A stretch of DNA of 64,000 nt from an uncultured Flavobacteriaceae bacterium (GTDB lineage Bacteria > Bacteroidota > Bacteroidia > Flavobacteriales > Flavobacteriaceae): assembly GCA_937944485.1 (NCBI GenBank), contig CALDYU010000005.1:1-64000 (forward strand). The letters run 5' to 3'. Under the pieces are notes generated by a model, which did not search any database, was not told where the DNA came from, and saw only the letters and a list, made by a program, of their open reading frames with translations. The translations under genes and the position numbers were made by a program. Positions 35,893 through 44,923 of the stretch are shown one piece after another (within the stretch, counting starts at the first letter, position 1; every line of letters starts with the position of its first letter).

Positions 35893-36588
35893 ATGAAAAA
35901 ATTCATCGCAGAATTTATTGGTACCCTCTGGCTTGTGCTAGGTGGGTGTGGAAGTGCTGTTCTTGCAGCAGGATTTCCGGAACTAGGTATTGGCTTTGTT
36001 GGCGTATCGCTAGCATTCGGCCTTACCGTAGTAACCATGGCCTACGCCATAGGTCATATTTCAGGTTGCCACTTGAATCCAGCTGTTTCTATTGGACTAT
36101 GGATGGGTGGTCGCTTCAACGCTAAAGATTTAATACCATACATTGTCGCACAAGTATTGGGTGGTATTGTAGGTGCTTTTATATTATCTCAAATCGTTAC
36201 GAATCAAACTGACTTCACGGGTCTTGGTGATTTTGCAGCTAATGGCTTTGGAGCCCATTCACCAGGTGGTTTTAACATGACTGCAGCTTTGATAACAGAA
36301 ATAGTAATGACCTTCATCTTTCTTTTTGTGATACTAGGAAGCACCCATTCTAAAGCACCTAAATATTTGGCAGGTTTGGCCATCGGTCTATGTTTAACAT
36401 TAATACACTTAATAAGTATACCAGTTACAAATACTTCAGTGAACCCTGCTAGAAGTACGAGTCAAGCACTTTTTGCAGAAGGTGGTTGGGCAATGGGTCA
36501 ACTATGGCTGTTTTGGGTAGCACCCATCGTAGGGGCTATCTTAGCTGGTTTGGCGTACAAATTCTTGTCGCCCGAAACTAACGATTAA
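35893..36588 (+). CDS. aqpZ: Aquaporin Z
   Basis: This inner-membrane water channel has 231 aa and six membrane helices. Both pore motifs are intact: [15 protein letters not shown] with N62-P63-A64, and [14 protein letters not shown] with the Arg that follows the second NPA. The close match of [20 protein letters not shown] to AqpZ and the small residues around the second motif favour a water-selective channel over a glycerol facilitator. The gene is monocistronic with about 200 bp of AT-rich non-coding DNA upstream, in which I see no clear promoter, and a hairpin terminator downstream. Confidence 0.94.
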   Translation: MKKFIAEFIGTLWLVLGGCGSAVLAAGFPELGIGFVGVSLAFGLTVVTMAYAIGHISGCHLNPAVSIGLWMGGRFNAKDLIPYIVAQVLGGIVGAFILSQIVTNQTDFTGLGDFAANGFGAHSPGGFNMTAALITEIVMTFIFLFVILGSTHSKAPKYLAGLAIGLCLTLIHLISIPVTNTSVNPARSTSQALFAEGGWAMGQLWLFWVAPIVGAILAGLAYKFLSPETND

Positions 36589-36606
36589 CGCCTTTAATAC
36601 CTTTTA

Positions 36607-36645
36607 AAAAACTGCACTTTAGTGAAACCTAGGGTGCAGTTTTTA
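36607..36645 (+). terminator. Rho-independent terminator after aqpZ
   Basis: AAACTGCAC (36609-36617) pairs with GTGCAGTTT (36634-36642) in a 9-bp stem with a 16-nt loop and a T run (36640-36645). It separates aqpZ from the GntP operon. Confidence 0.75.
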
Positions 36646-36682
36646 TTTGGTATATTTAGCGTTCATTTGATAAATCATTTCT

Positions 36683-37999
36683 ATGGAAATTGCCATTGTT
36701 CTTATTGGAATATTCTTCTTATTCTTACTTATTGTCCGTTTTAAACTCAATGCCTTTATTGCATTTATTTTAGTATCCCTTTTTGTAGGTATTGCAGAAG
36801 GAATGGAGCCCGTTGCTGTGGTAAGTTCCATACAAAGAGGAATAGGCAATATTCTTGGCTTTTTAGTGCTCATTTTAGGGTTGGGTGCCATGTTAGGAAA
36901 ATTGGTTGCTGATAGTGGTGCAGCCCAACGAATTACAACAAAGTTGATTGAAAAATTTGGCAAAAAGAACATTCAATGGGCCGTAGTACTGACCGGGTTC
37001 ATTGTAGGTATTCCAATGTTTTATTCCGTCGGTTTTGTTATTCTTATTCCCCTTGTTTTTACAATAGGAGCAACCACAGGGCTACCACTTATTTATATAG
37101 GTTTACCCATGCTTGCTTCATTGTCTGTTACCCATGGATATCTGCCTCCGCATCCCGCGCCTACAGCGATTGCAGCTACATTCAATGCTGATATCGGCAA
37201 AACATTGCTCTATGGAATTATTGTCGCTATACCTGCCATTGTAATAGCTGGCCCTTTGTTATCACGTCTTATGAAAAATATAAAAGCTACTCCCATTGCT
37301 GGTTTTGTGAACACAAAAGTATTATCTGATGAAGAAATGCCTGGGACCGCTATTAGTATACTAACAGCATTATTTCCAGTACTATTAATGGCTGTTGCTG
37401 CTTTAGCAGAACTTTTACTGCCAGTCGATTCTGTCTTCAAAAAAGTACTTGTCTTTATGGGTAACCCAGTTATGGCAATGCTCATCTCAGTATTAGTAGC
37501 CATGTATACATTAGGGCTCGCACGAGGTAAAAAAATGAATGAAATTTCTGAAACTATAAAAAGTGCTGTTTCTGGTATTACCATAGTACTTTTAATCATT
37601 GCTGGTGCCGGCGCACTGAAAGAAGTTCTAATTGACAGCGGTGTAAGTGAGGTAATTGGGGCAATGTTAAAAGGTTCTTCATTATCACCTTTATTGTTAG
37701 CATGGTTGATCGCTACTGTTATCCGGGTTTGTGTAGGTTCTGCAACTGTTGCTGGACTTACTGCTGCCGGAATTGTGCTTCCTTTAGTATCGGGCACTGA
37801 TGTAAGTCCTGAATTGATGGTCTTAGCTATAGGGTCAGGTAGTTTAATGTTATCTCATGTGAATGATAGCGGATTTTGGTTGTACAAAGAATACTTTAAT
37901 CTTTCTATTAAAGACACGCTTAAATCATGGACTGTCATGGAAACTACTGTTGGTGTCATGGGCCTAATAGGCGTTTTGGTATTAGACATATTCATCTAA
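36683..37999 (+). CDS. GntP-family H+ symporter (gluconate or D-serine type)
   Basis: This 438-aa inner-membrane permease has about 12 hydrophobic segments and GntP-family signatures: GLGAMLGKLVADSGAAQRI near the N-terminus, SVTHGYLPPHPAPTAIA in the middle, and MLSHVNDSGFWLYKEYF near the C-terminus. GntP members carry gluconate and related sugar acids, and the DsdX branch carries D-serine. Here the next genes encode RidA, a D-threonine-aldolase-like PLP enzyme and a dipeptidase, so a D-amino acid or hydroxy-amino acid substrate is more likely than gluconate. It is the first gene of that operon, starting about 40 bp after a terminator. Confidence 0.88.
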   Translation: MEIAIVLIGIFFLFLLIVRFKLNAFIAFILVSLFVGIAEGMEPVAVVSSIQRGIGNILGFLVLILGLGAMLGKLVADSGAAQRITTKLIEKFGKKNIQWAVVLTGFIVGIPMFYSVGFVILIPLVFTIGATTGLPLIYIGLPMLASLSVTHGYLPPHPAPTAIAATFNADIGKTLLYGIIVAIPAIVIAGPLLSRLMKNIKATPIAGFVNTKVLSDEEMPGTAISILTALFPVLLMAVAALAELLLPVDSVFKKVLVFMGNPVMAMLISVLVAMYTLGLARGKKMNEISETIKSAVSGITIVLLIIAGAGALKEVLIDSGVSEVIGAMLKGSSLSPLLLAWLIATVIRVCVGSATVAGLTAAGIVLPLVSGTDVSPELMVLAIGSGSLMLSHVNDSGFWLYKEYFNLSIKDTLKSWTVMETTVGVMGLIGVLVLDIFI

Positions 38000-38011
38000 A
38001 GAAAAAGCAAA

Positions 38012-38476
38012 ATGAGTTTACCTTCAGAAAGAATTCAAGAATTAGGCTTAGTCTTACCTCCAGCGCCTCCACCAGCTGGCGTTTATCGGCCTATATTGGT
38101 AGTCGATAACTTTTTATACGTTTCAGGTCAGAGCCCTATGTTGCCTGATGGCACACTATATAAAGGCCGCGTTGGTGATACCTTAACTTTAGAAGAAGGC
38201 AAAAAAGGTGCTCGTCAAGTTGCCTTAACCATGTTATCAACGATTACCACACATTTCGGAGATGTTAATCGTATTAAACGACTTGTAAAAACTTTAGGCA
38301 TGGTAAATAGTCATCCTGATTTTATTCAACACCCATTGGTGATTAACGGATTTAGTGAATTGATGGCCGACGTGTTTGGACGTGAAAATGGCATTGGTGT
38401 GCGTAGTGCTGTGGGCATGATATTACCTGATGGAATTGCTGTTGAGATCGAAGCCATGTTTGAACTTCATAATTAA
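38012..38476 (+). CDS. RidA/YjgF/UK114-family protein
   Basis: This 154-aa cytoplasmic protein belongs to the RidA superfamily, whose best-known members hydrolyse reactive enamine/imine products of PLP enzymes. The key Arg is present (R131 in GVRSAVGM) and E145 in AVEIEAMF matches the conserved acid. It is longer than canonical RidA (about 128 aa) because of an N-terminal extension (LVLPPAPPPAGVYRP) that marks a separate subgroup. Its start lies 12 bp after the permease stop and 4 bp before the ATG of the PLP-enzyme gene, fitting a role in scavenging that enzyme's imine intermediates. Confidence 0.9.
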   Translation: MSLPSERIQELGLVLPPAPPPAGVYRPILVVDNFLYVSGQSPMLPDGTLYKGRVGDTLTLEEGKKGARQVALTMLSTITTHFGDVNRIKRLVKTLGMVNSHPDFIQHPLVINGFSELMADVFGRENGIGVRSAVGMILPDGIAVEIEAMFELHN

Positions 38477-38480
38477 TACT

Positions 38481-39593
38481 ATGGCTACAACAAATTGGTA
38501 TGCTTTAAAAAATTCCGCTACGGTCAACTCCCCTTCTCTATTGGTGTATCCAGAACGAATTGAAGAAAATATTCGCACCATGGTTTCTATTTCTGGCAGT
38601 GTTTCGAATTTGAGGCCTCATGTTAAAACACATAAAATGGCTGAGGTTATAAAAATGCAACAGCGACATGGTATTCAAAAATTCAAATGTGCCACCATCG
38701 CTGAAGCAGAATTACTAGGGCAATGTGGTGCACTTGACATTCTATTGGCCATGCAACCCGTTAGAGCTAATATAGATCGATTTTTTAATCTAATGGATGC
38801 CTATTCGGATTCTCAATTTTCGACTTTAATTGATAATGAAACAAGCCTTTCTCAAATTGCCCAAAAAGCATCTGAAACGGGTAAAATTGTGGCCTTGTAT
38901 TTGGATATCAATTCTGGTATGAACAGAACGGGGTGTATACCCGATAAACAAGCCGCTTTACTATATAGTTCAATGGAAAACAGCCCGAATATAGCGGCCA
39001 AAGGTTTTCATGTTTATGATGGCCATATTCGCAATTCAAATATTAACGAACGTAAAGAAATTTGTGATGCTGCGTTTCAAAAAGTTTTAGATTTAAAAGA
39101 TGCTATAAAAATACAAGGCATTACCGTTCCAGATATAATTGCAGGAGGCTCTCCTTCATTTCCTATTCATTCGAAAAGAAAGGGCGTAGATGCTAGTCCG
39201 GGCACTACCCTTCTTTGGGATGCTCGTTATGCAAGCCTTTTTCCGGACCTACCCTTTTTACATGCGGCTATATTATTTATTCGAATTATCAGTAAGCCGA
39301 AAGAAAATATACTGTGTTTTGATTTGGGTCATAAGTCAGTAGCACCGGAAATGGAATTTCCGAGAGTACAAATTTTAGGACTAGAAGATAGTGAGCAAAT
39401 AGGACAAAGCGAAGAACATTTAGTAGTACAAACTCAAAGAGCTAGTGAATTTGAAGTAGGAGATGGTTTCTATGCGATTCCTTTTCATATTTGCCCTACG
39501 GTAGCTAAATATGAAGAAGTAGTAATCGTTTCTGACGGAGTGGCAACAGGAACCTGGAAAGTTGCTGCCAGAAATCAAAAAATTACAATTTAA
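38481..39593 (+). CDS. D-threonine aldolase / D-serine dehydratase-like PLP enzyme
   Basis: This 370-aa fold-type III PLP enzyme has an alanine-racemase-like barrel. The Schiff-base Lys is K49 in the family motif RPHVKTHK, and the C-terminal metal pair is H336 and C338 in PFHICPT. These two features define the group of D-threonine aldolases, D-threo-3-hydroxyaspartate dehydratases and eukaryotic-type D-serine dehydratases, so it should act on a D-beta-hydroxy amino acid; the exact reaction is not resolvable. The ATG at 38481 is preferred because an upstream frame extension overlaps RidA and lacks family similarity. It lies between RidA and the dipeptidase with gaps of a few bases. Confidence 0.88.
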   Translation: MATTNWYALKNSATVNSPSLLVYPERIEENIRTMVSISGSVSNLRPHVKTHKMAEVIKMQQRHGIQKFKCATIAEAELLGQCGALDILLAMQPVRANIDRFFNLMDAYSDSQFSTLIDNETSLSQIAQKASETGKIVALYLDINSGMNRTGCIPDKQAALLYSSMENSPNIAAKGFHVYDGHIRNSNINERKEICDAAFQKVLDLKDAIKIQGITVPDIIAGGSPSFPIHSKRKGVDASPGTTLLWDARYASLFPDLPFLHAAILFIRIISKPKENILCFDLGHKSVAPEMEFPRVQILGLEDSEQIGQSEEHLVVQTQRASEFEVGDGFYAIPFHICPTVAKYEEVVIVSDGVATGTWKVAARNQKITI

Positions 39594-39595
39594 CT

Positions 39596-40663
39596 ATGTT
39601 CATTTTTGATGCTCATCTCGACCTTGCCATGAATGCAATGGAATGGAATCGCGATCTAACTTGGTCTATTGAGGATATCCGCGAAAGCGAAAAAGGCATG
39701 GTCGATAAACCAGATCGAGGCAAGAATACCGTTTCTTTTGAAGCCATGCGAAAGGGTAATGTTGGCTTATGCATGGCTACTCAAATCGCCCGTTATGTCA
39801 AAAGAGAGAGCTCACTTCCGGGATGGAATTCTCCGCAACAAGCTTGGGCACAAACACAAGCGCAACTTGCCTGGTACAGAACTATGGAAGAAGCCAAGGA
39901 ACTCGTTCAAATTAGAAATGCCGCACAATTACATGCGCATTTAGAGCTTTGGAAAACAGCTAAAGAAAAAAAGCCTATCGGTTATATTCTAAGTTTAGAG
40001 GGAGCTGATTCTATCGTTTCTATCGATTATTTAGAAAGAAGCTATGAACAAGGATTACGTGCCATCGGTCCTGCGCATTACGGTCCTGGAACCTATGCTT
40101 TTGGCACAAATTCTAATGGTGGAATAGGAACAAAAGGAAAAGCGCTTCTCAAAGAAATTGAAAGACTAAACCTTATTTTAGATGCTACCCATTTATGCGA
40201 TCAAAGTTTTTGGGAAACGATGGATAATTATAGCGGCCCTGTTTGGGCAAGTCATAATAATTGTAGAGCTCTAGTCAATCACAATCGACAATTTTCAGAT
40301 GAACAAATAAAAGAGTTAATCGGTAGAAATGCAGTAATCGGAATCGCTTTGGATGCTTGGATGATGGTACCCAATTGGATTCGCGGTAAATCTACCCCCC
40401 AAAGTAGCGGTGTATCACTTGAACATATGATCAATAATATTGACCATATTTGTCAACTAGCCGGTAACGTTTTACATGTTGGTATCGGCACCGACCTAGA
40501 TGGAGGTTTCGGAACCGAACAGTGCCCAACGGATATAGATACTATAGCCGATCTTCAAAAAATACCGTTACTATTGTCAAAAAAAGGCTATTCTTCAGAA
40601 GATATTCGAAATATCATGCATGATAATTTTGTGCGTTTTCTATTCAGGACATGGGGCATATAA
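39596..40663 (+). CDS. Membrane dipeptidase family (M19) metallopeptidase
   Basis: This 355-aa zinc peptidase of family M19 hydrolyses dipeptides, and many members accept D-residues at the C-terminal side. Zinc ligands are visible: H7-x-D9 (DAHLD), E135 (SLEGAD), H199 (DATHL) and H220 (ASHNN), plus D300 in GIGTDLDGG. There is no signal peptide, so it is probably cytoplasmic. It starts 2 bp after the PLP-enzyme gene, the last member of the permease, RidA, PLP enzyme and dipeptidase operon. Together they suggest release and breakdown of D-hydroxy amino acids from imported or recycled peptides. Confidence 0.9.
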   Translation: MFIFDAHLDLAMNAMEWNRDLTWSIEDIRESEKGMVDKPDRGKNTVSFEAMRKGNVGLCMATQIARYVKRESSLPGWNSPQQAWAQTQAQLAWYRTMEEAKELVQIRNAAQLHAHLELWKTAKEKKPIGYILSLEGADSIVSIDYLERSYEQGLRAIGPAHYGPGTYAFGTNSNGGIGTKGKALLKEIERLNLILDATHLCDQSFWETMDNYSGPVWASHNNCRALVNHNRQFSDEQIKELIGRNAVIGIALDAWMMVPNWIRGKSTPQSSGVSLEHMINNIDHICQLAGNVLHVGIGTDLDGGFGTEQCPTDIDTIADLQKIPLLLSKKGYSSEDIRNIMHDNFVRFLFRTWGI

Positions 40664-40695
40664 AATTACCCGATAGTCGAATTTAACAGCAATTT

Positions 40696-40728
40696 ATGCC
40701 CTTCTGGCAGGGTATTTGTTATTTTTGA
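40696..40728 (+). terminator. Weak candidate terminator after dipeptidase
   Basis: ATGCCCT (40696-40702) pairs with AGGGTAT (40709-40715) in a 7-bp stem with one G-U pair and a 6-nt loop, followed by TTGTTATTTTT. The stem is short and the T tract is interrupted, so this is tentative. Confidence 0.4.
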
Positions 40729-40752
40729 GAAGATATAACAACTTTATTCTTG

Positions 40753-41403
40753 ATGCGACAGCTTCTTACATTCTTTATTGTTGTACTTCCCTTACTCGGG
40801 TGGTCACAAACTGATCTCCCCGAAGAAAAGCCCTTGAAAATTGAAGCAGCCAATAAATTGGATGAAAAAGGAAAAAAAGACAAGGGTACTTCGCTCCGCA
40901 TTCCAGATGCGATTAAGAAACAGCCCAAAATCAATTTTAAAGATTCGCTTAAAGGCCGAAGACCTGTCAAGATGATTGATGATCGCAAACTTGTGCAAGC
41001 AGGCACTGGCCTAAAGCTAGACCCAAAAGTAGGAACAAGAAATGCAAAGGAAGGTAGTCGAGATCATTTTCCAGATCAAAATCTAGGTGAAATTAAAAGC
41101 AACGGAAAATTTGTAGGCGTGGTGGCTCGAGATCATGAGTTTGTTGACGGCGATCGCGTAAAAATATACCTAAATGAAACAGTGATCGACCACAACATGT
41201 TACTAACGGGTGCTTTTAAAGGGGTAAACATTGATTTAAAAAAAGGGTTTAATAGAATCACTTTTGAAGCTTTAAATGAAGGTTCGTCTTCGCCCAATAC
41301 TGCCCAAGTAGATGTATACGATGATCAAGGACAGCTAATTTATTCAAATAAATGGTTGCTCTCTGGAGGCTCTAAAGCTTCTTTGGTTATTACAAAAGAG
41401 TAG
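40753..41403 (+). CDS. Secreted protein of unknown function
   Basis: This 216-aa protein has an N-terminal signal peptide (residues 1-18, ending LLGWSQ), a Lys-rich disordered-looking region (about 20-110), and a compact C-terminal beta domain (about 118-215, FVGVVARDHEFVDGDRVKIY to WLLSGGSKASLVI). That domain looks like a small beta-sandwich. No catalytic residues or sorting signal are recognised. The ATG at 40753 is chosen over TTG one codon earlier. It is a single gene, converging on the acylase with only 2 bp between stops. Confidence 0.65.
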   Translation: MRQLLTFFIVVLPLLGWSQTDLPEEKPLKIEAANKLDEKGKKDKGTSLRIPDAIKKQPKINFKDSLKGRRPVKMIDDRKLVQAGTGLKLDPKVGTRNAKEGSRDHFPDQNLGEIKSNGKFVGVVARDHEFVDGDRVKIYLNETVIDHNMLLTGAFKGVNIDLKKGFNRITFEALNEGSSSPNTAQVDVYDDQGQLIYSNKWLLSGGSKASLVITKE

Positions 41404-41405
41404 CC

Positions 41406-43589
41406 TCATTTTCTTTTACCTGGAATATACTTTTCTTTTGCGTTTAATAGCACCTCCTCTTTGTAATATGCCACCTCTTTCCATTTGATATCGGCATACC
41501 TTTGTATTTGATCATTAAAATGAGGGGAATTAGCAGCTCCACTTTGTCCACCCGCTAAAATAGATTTTGCCTTTACTTTTTCACCAAACTCAACTGCTGC
41601 TACAAAACTATTACCTCTAGTACCATAAATTTTCTTAGCCCCTTCGGTTTTGTATCGTGCGCCATAAGCCGCTAAAGCACCCCAGCGCCCACTGGCGAAA
41701 CCAATAGGAATACTGGACTTAGCGTCATCAAAATTTTGACGAATATCTCCTGTCAGACGCTGATAACGATTTACTTCTCCCCAAGGAATATTCCATGTTC
41801 CAAAGTCTGTAGTTAATTGATCAATTACTGCTTTGAAAATTTTTATTCGCTCTTCTAAAGGAGATTCACTTCCCCAAAAGGTAATCCTTTGCATTGGGGT
41901 CATTCCGTTCGGATATTTTCCTTCTTGATAATATCGCGTACCATAGTAATGTGCTAAAGTCATCGCTACAGATTCTTTTGAAGTTCTAAAATTCCAATTA
42001 CGAAGTGCTTCAATAGCAGCGCCCATATACTTGGTTTTATCCAATTTATCATAGGCTTCTACCAATCCAGGAATTAAAGCTTCAAATGCGGGTAAATAGG
42101 AATCATGAGCCAATTTAATCAATCCGTCTAAAGTAAAATCCTTTTTGTCTTTTAATAAACTAATGGCATGAACACCTCGGAAGTTTTCACGGTCTATCGA
42201 CATGTAATTCGGGTAGTTTTCTTTCTTTGGGCTAAAGGCTAAGGCAGCAGTAAAAGGAGTAGAATTGCAATTTTGCAACCATCCATTTTCAGGGTTCAAC
42301 AAGCCTATATTCTCATCCACTGAATGCAAACCCTGCCAATCAGTTTTAGGATTGCTTCCATCAACCGGTTTAGAATAATCAAATGATGTATCTCTTTTCG
42401 GAATAAAATTACCGTGAAAGTAGGCGATGTTTCCTTCGGCATCAGCATAAACTGTGTTGTTTGACGAATTGGTTCTAATATCCATCATCTCACGAAATCC
42501 TTTGTAACCCTTTTGTTTGGTTCGAATAAAAGATTGTTCTAAAGCCTTCAAAGGTTCCCACATCATCGCAGAGGCTGTCCATTGACCATCTTCCAAATGA
42601 GTTATCGGACCATGATGAGTTCGATAAGACGGGAAAACCTTCTCTTTGATATCATCGCCCTCCTTGTATTTCAATTTGATTTCATCAGCGTCGACTAATT
42701 TATACTGTTCTCCATATTGGTACACCAAATCTCCTTCAAAATTAATCACATTCTCCTTGAACTCATCCATCACATCGGTATACGTTGAGGTATGCATCCA
42801 ACCCGTTTTTTCATTGAACCCTTGGTAGACGAAAAATTGCCCCCAAGTTACTGCACCATAGGCGTTCAACCCTTCTTCTGAAACTACATGCACTTCGCCT
42901 CGAAAATAAAAAGATGTATGCGGATTAATCAAAAGCATTGTATTACCTGACTCCGTCAATTTTCCTGAAATAGCTATTCCGTTTGAACCCTGAGGTTCTG
43001 CCATTTCTTCTTTCTTTTTGATTTCCAAGGCTTTTGCTTCTGGAATTTCCATTCCACTTTCATAAAAAGCCTTGATTTTGCTTATTCGAATACGTTCGAT
43101 ATCGCCGCCAATACTTCCTTCACTGAAATACATGGGCATCCATGGTTCAAAACGGGTTAATAATTTCGGGGTTACTTCAGGATGAGTAGTTAAGTAATAA
43201 TTGATTCCATCGGCAAAAGCATCACACAATTTTTTCAACCATTTAGGGCTCTTATCATAATTAGCTTTTGCTTCTTCTTCGGTCATAAACAACTTAGCTC
43301 GCAAATCACTATACAATGCATCTTCACCCTCAACCTCAGCCAATCTGCCCGTAGCCCAAATATAATTTTGCTCTACACGATTAAAATCGTCTTCACATTG
43401 TGCGTAAAGGAGACCGAAAACTGCATCAGCATCAGTTTTTCCATAAATATGAGGAACACCAAAATGATCACGGATAATTTCAACCTGTTCGGCTTGCGCC
43501 TGCCACTTTGCTAATTCAGCATTAGGTTGCGATTCAGTTTTACAAGAAATTACTAGAAAGCAATGTACTAAGAGGAAAAAATAGCGCAT
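41406..43589 (-). CDS. Penicillin-acylase-family Ntn hydrolase, lipoprotein
   Basis: This 727-aa envelope protein has a lipoprotein signal with C16 (FLVISC). It belongs to the N-terminal-nucleophile acylases, which cleave themselves before a Ser that becomes the catalytic N-terminus; here the motif is GSNGIAISG with S202. The upstream alpha part contains VEIIRDHFGVPHIYG and DAVFGLLYAQCEDDF, and the beta part contains MLLINPHTSF and GFNEKTGWMHTSTYTDVMDEF, all typical of the family. Substrates range from beta-lactams to acyl-homoserine lactones and other N-acyl compounds; the sequence does not decide. The ATG at 43589 places the lipobox correctly. Confidence 0.88.
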   Translation of the reverse strand: MRYFFLLVHCFLVISCKTESQPNAELAKWQAQAEQVEIIRDHFGVPHIYGKTDADAVFGLLYAQCEDDFNRVEQNYIWATGRLAEVEGEDALYSDLRAKLFMTEEEAKANYDKSPKWLKKLCDAFADGINYYLTTHPEVTPKLLTRFEPWMPMYFSEGSIGGDIERIRISKIKAFYESGMEIPEAKALEIKKKEEMAEPQGSNGIAISGKLTESGNTMLLINPHTSFYFRGEVHVVSEEGLNAYGAVTWGQFFVYQGFNEKTGWMHTSTYTDVMDEFKENVINFEGDLVYQYGEQYKLVDADEIKLKYKEGDDIKEKVFPSYRTHHGPITHLEDGQWTASAMMWEPLKALEQSFIRTKQKGYKGFREMMDIRTNSSNNTVYADAEGNIAYFHGNFIPKRDTSFDYSKPVDGSNPKTDWQGLHSVDENIGLLNPENGWLQNCNSTPFTAALAFSPKKENYPNYMSIDRENFRGVHAISLLKDKKDFTLDGLIKLAHDSYLPAFEALIPGLVEAYDKLDKTKYMGAAIEALRNWNFRTSKESVAMTLAHYYGTRYYQEGKYPNGMTPMQRITFWGSESPLEERIKIFKAVIDQLTTDFGTWNIPWGEVNRYQRLTGDIRQNFDDAKSSIPIGFASGRWGALAAYGARYKTEGAKKIYGTRGNSFVAAVEFGEKVKAKSILAGGQSGAANSPHFNDQIQRYADIKWKEVAYYKEEVLLNAKEKYIPGKRK

Positions 43590-43640
43590 AATATAGTTTT
43601 TAATACTATGAAAATACACTATTTAACCCCCACTATATTC

Positions 43641-44735
43641 TTACTCCCTTAAAAAATTCTTTCTAACCTCAGCAGCATCAACGGTTACCGTATATTCCTT
43701 TCCACCTCTCAAATACCTTACATCAATTTTATTTTTGTTAGCTAGTACATTCCTTATACCTTCAATGCATCCTACATGACAAGTATCTTGAGTATCAATC
43801 TTAAGAATAATATCTCCCCCCAAGAGTATCGGTCTTCCGTTAACATTAGCCGCAATAGTGCCTCCTTGTATACCTGCTTTATCCGCAGGACTCGCCTTGG
43901 CTACTTTTTGTACAAGCAATCCGCTGGTTAGATTTAGATTGAATAATCTGGCAAGATCATCAGATTTTAAAAATATACTTTCAATACCAATCCAAGGTCT
44001 ATCTTCGAATGCCAATAATGATTTTACAGTATTACTGGTAACAGCCATTCCTATACCTTGAAAACCTCCTGAAACAGTAAGGATACTTGAAGCAATTCCG
44101 ATTACTTCGCCGTTAGAATTAAAAAGTGGGCCTCCACTATTCCCTGAGTTTATCGCTGCATCTGTTTGAATAAATTCAATATTAACGGTACCGTCATACA
44201 AGGCATTAAAATTTCTAAATGCGGAAACAATTCCCGATGAAAAAGAATTCTCCATTCCGTATGGACTACCGATAGCATACACATTCTGACCTACCGCCAT
44301 CACATCTGAATTTCCTAAAATTGCATGGGCCAACGAACTATCAGGTACATCTAATTTTAACAAAGCGATATCTGCAGATTTTTCACTGAATAAAACGGTA
44401 GCATCTCTTAATTTACCGTCTTGCGTTTTGATCTTTATTTTAGAGCTTCCGTCAACAACATGCGCGGCAGTTAGTATATGACAATCCTTTGATATAAGTA
44501 CTCCTGAACCTAATCCTTTGTTTTGAGTTGGGCCAGAAGCGGTATAAGAATTTGAAGTAGTATATATAGTAACAACAGAGCTAACTGTCTTTTCATATAA
44601 TCGAGCGACATGAGTTTCTGATGGGCTTAAATTGTTAGGAAATTGTCGTTTTTTTGCTGGTGCATGGCCTTTTTGAGGAAATGCCGTGGTGAGTACAAAT
44701 AGGAATAATCCAAATAATAATAGTGTTTTTTTCAT
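43641..44735 (-). CDS. HtrA-like trypsin-fold serine protease with PDZ domain
   Basis: This 364-aa exported protease has a signal peptide (about residues 1-20, LFVLTTAFPQ) and the full catalytic triad: H92 in LTAAHVVD, D122 in SADIALLKL, and S200 in NSGNSGGPLF. A PDZ domain follows (about 240-355; GLLVQKVAKASPADKAGIQGG). It probably acts in envelope protein quality control or regulated proteolysis, like the Deg family. It has one PDZ domain and is shorter than DegP. It lies 52 bp upstream of the acylase on the same strand; whether they share a transcript is unclear. It is divergent from the ABC exporter. Confidence 0.9.
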   Translation of the reverse strand: MKKTLLLFGLFLFVLTTAFPQKGHAPAKKRQFPNNLSPSETHVARLYEKTVSSVVTIYTTSNSYTASGPTQNKGLGSGVLISKDCHILTAAHVVDGSSKIKIKTQDGKLRDATVLFSEKSADIALLKLDVPDSSLAHAILGNSDVMAVGQNVYAIGSPYGMENSFSSGIVSAFRNFNALYDGTVNIEFIQTDAAINSGNSGGPLFNSNGEVIGIASSILTVSGGFQGIGMAVTSNTVKSLLAFEDRPWIGIESIFLKSDDLARLFNLNLTSGLLVQKVAKASPADKAGIQGGTIAANVNGRPILLGGDIILKIDTQDTCHVGCIEGIRNVLANKNKIDVRYLRGGKEYTVTVDAAEVRKNFLRE

Positions 44736-44923
44736 CGTAAGTAATATGCTTTTTATTGCGTAAAAAAGTACTTCTTATAGTTAAGTCGCAAGTACTTCTA
44801 AGAATTAACTTTTTATCTGAAATTCTACTTTTAAAATTAGCAATTCACGGTGAAATCTAAACACTACGAATGTTAACTTTTAGACGAATTATACATACCT
44901 TTATTTTTTGATTTTCATCTTAT

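Noticed and set aside
35893-36588. Glycerol facilitator (GlpF) identity
   Set aside because: Sequence around both NPA motifs matches AqpZ, and no glycerol kinase or glycerol dehydrogenase gene is nearby.
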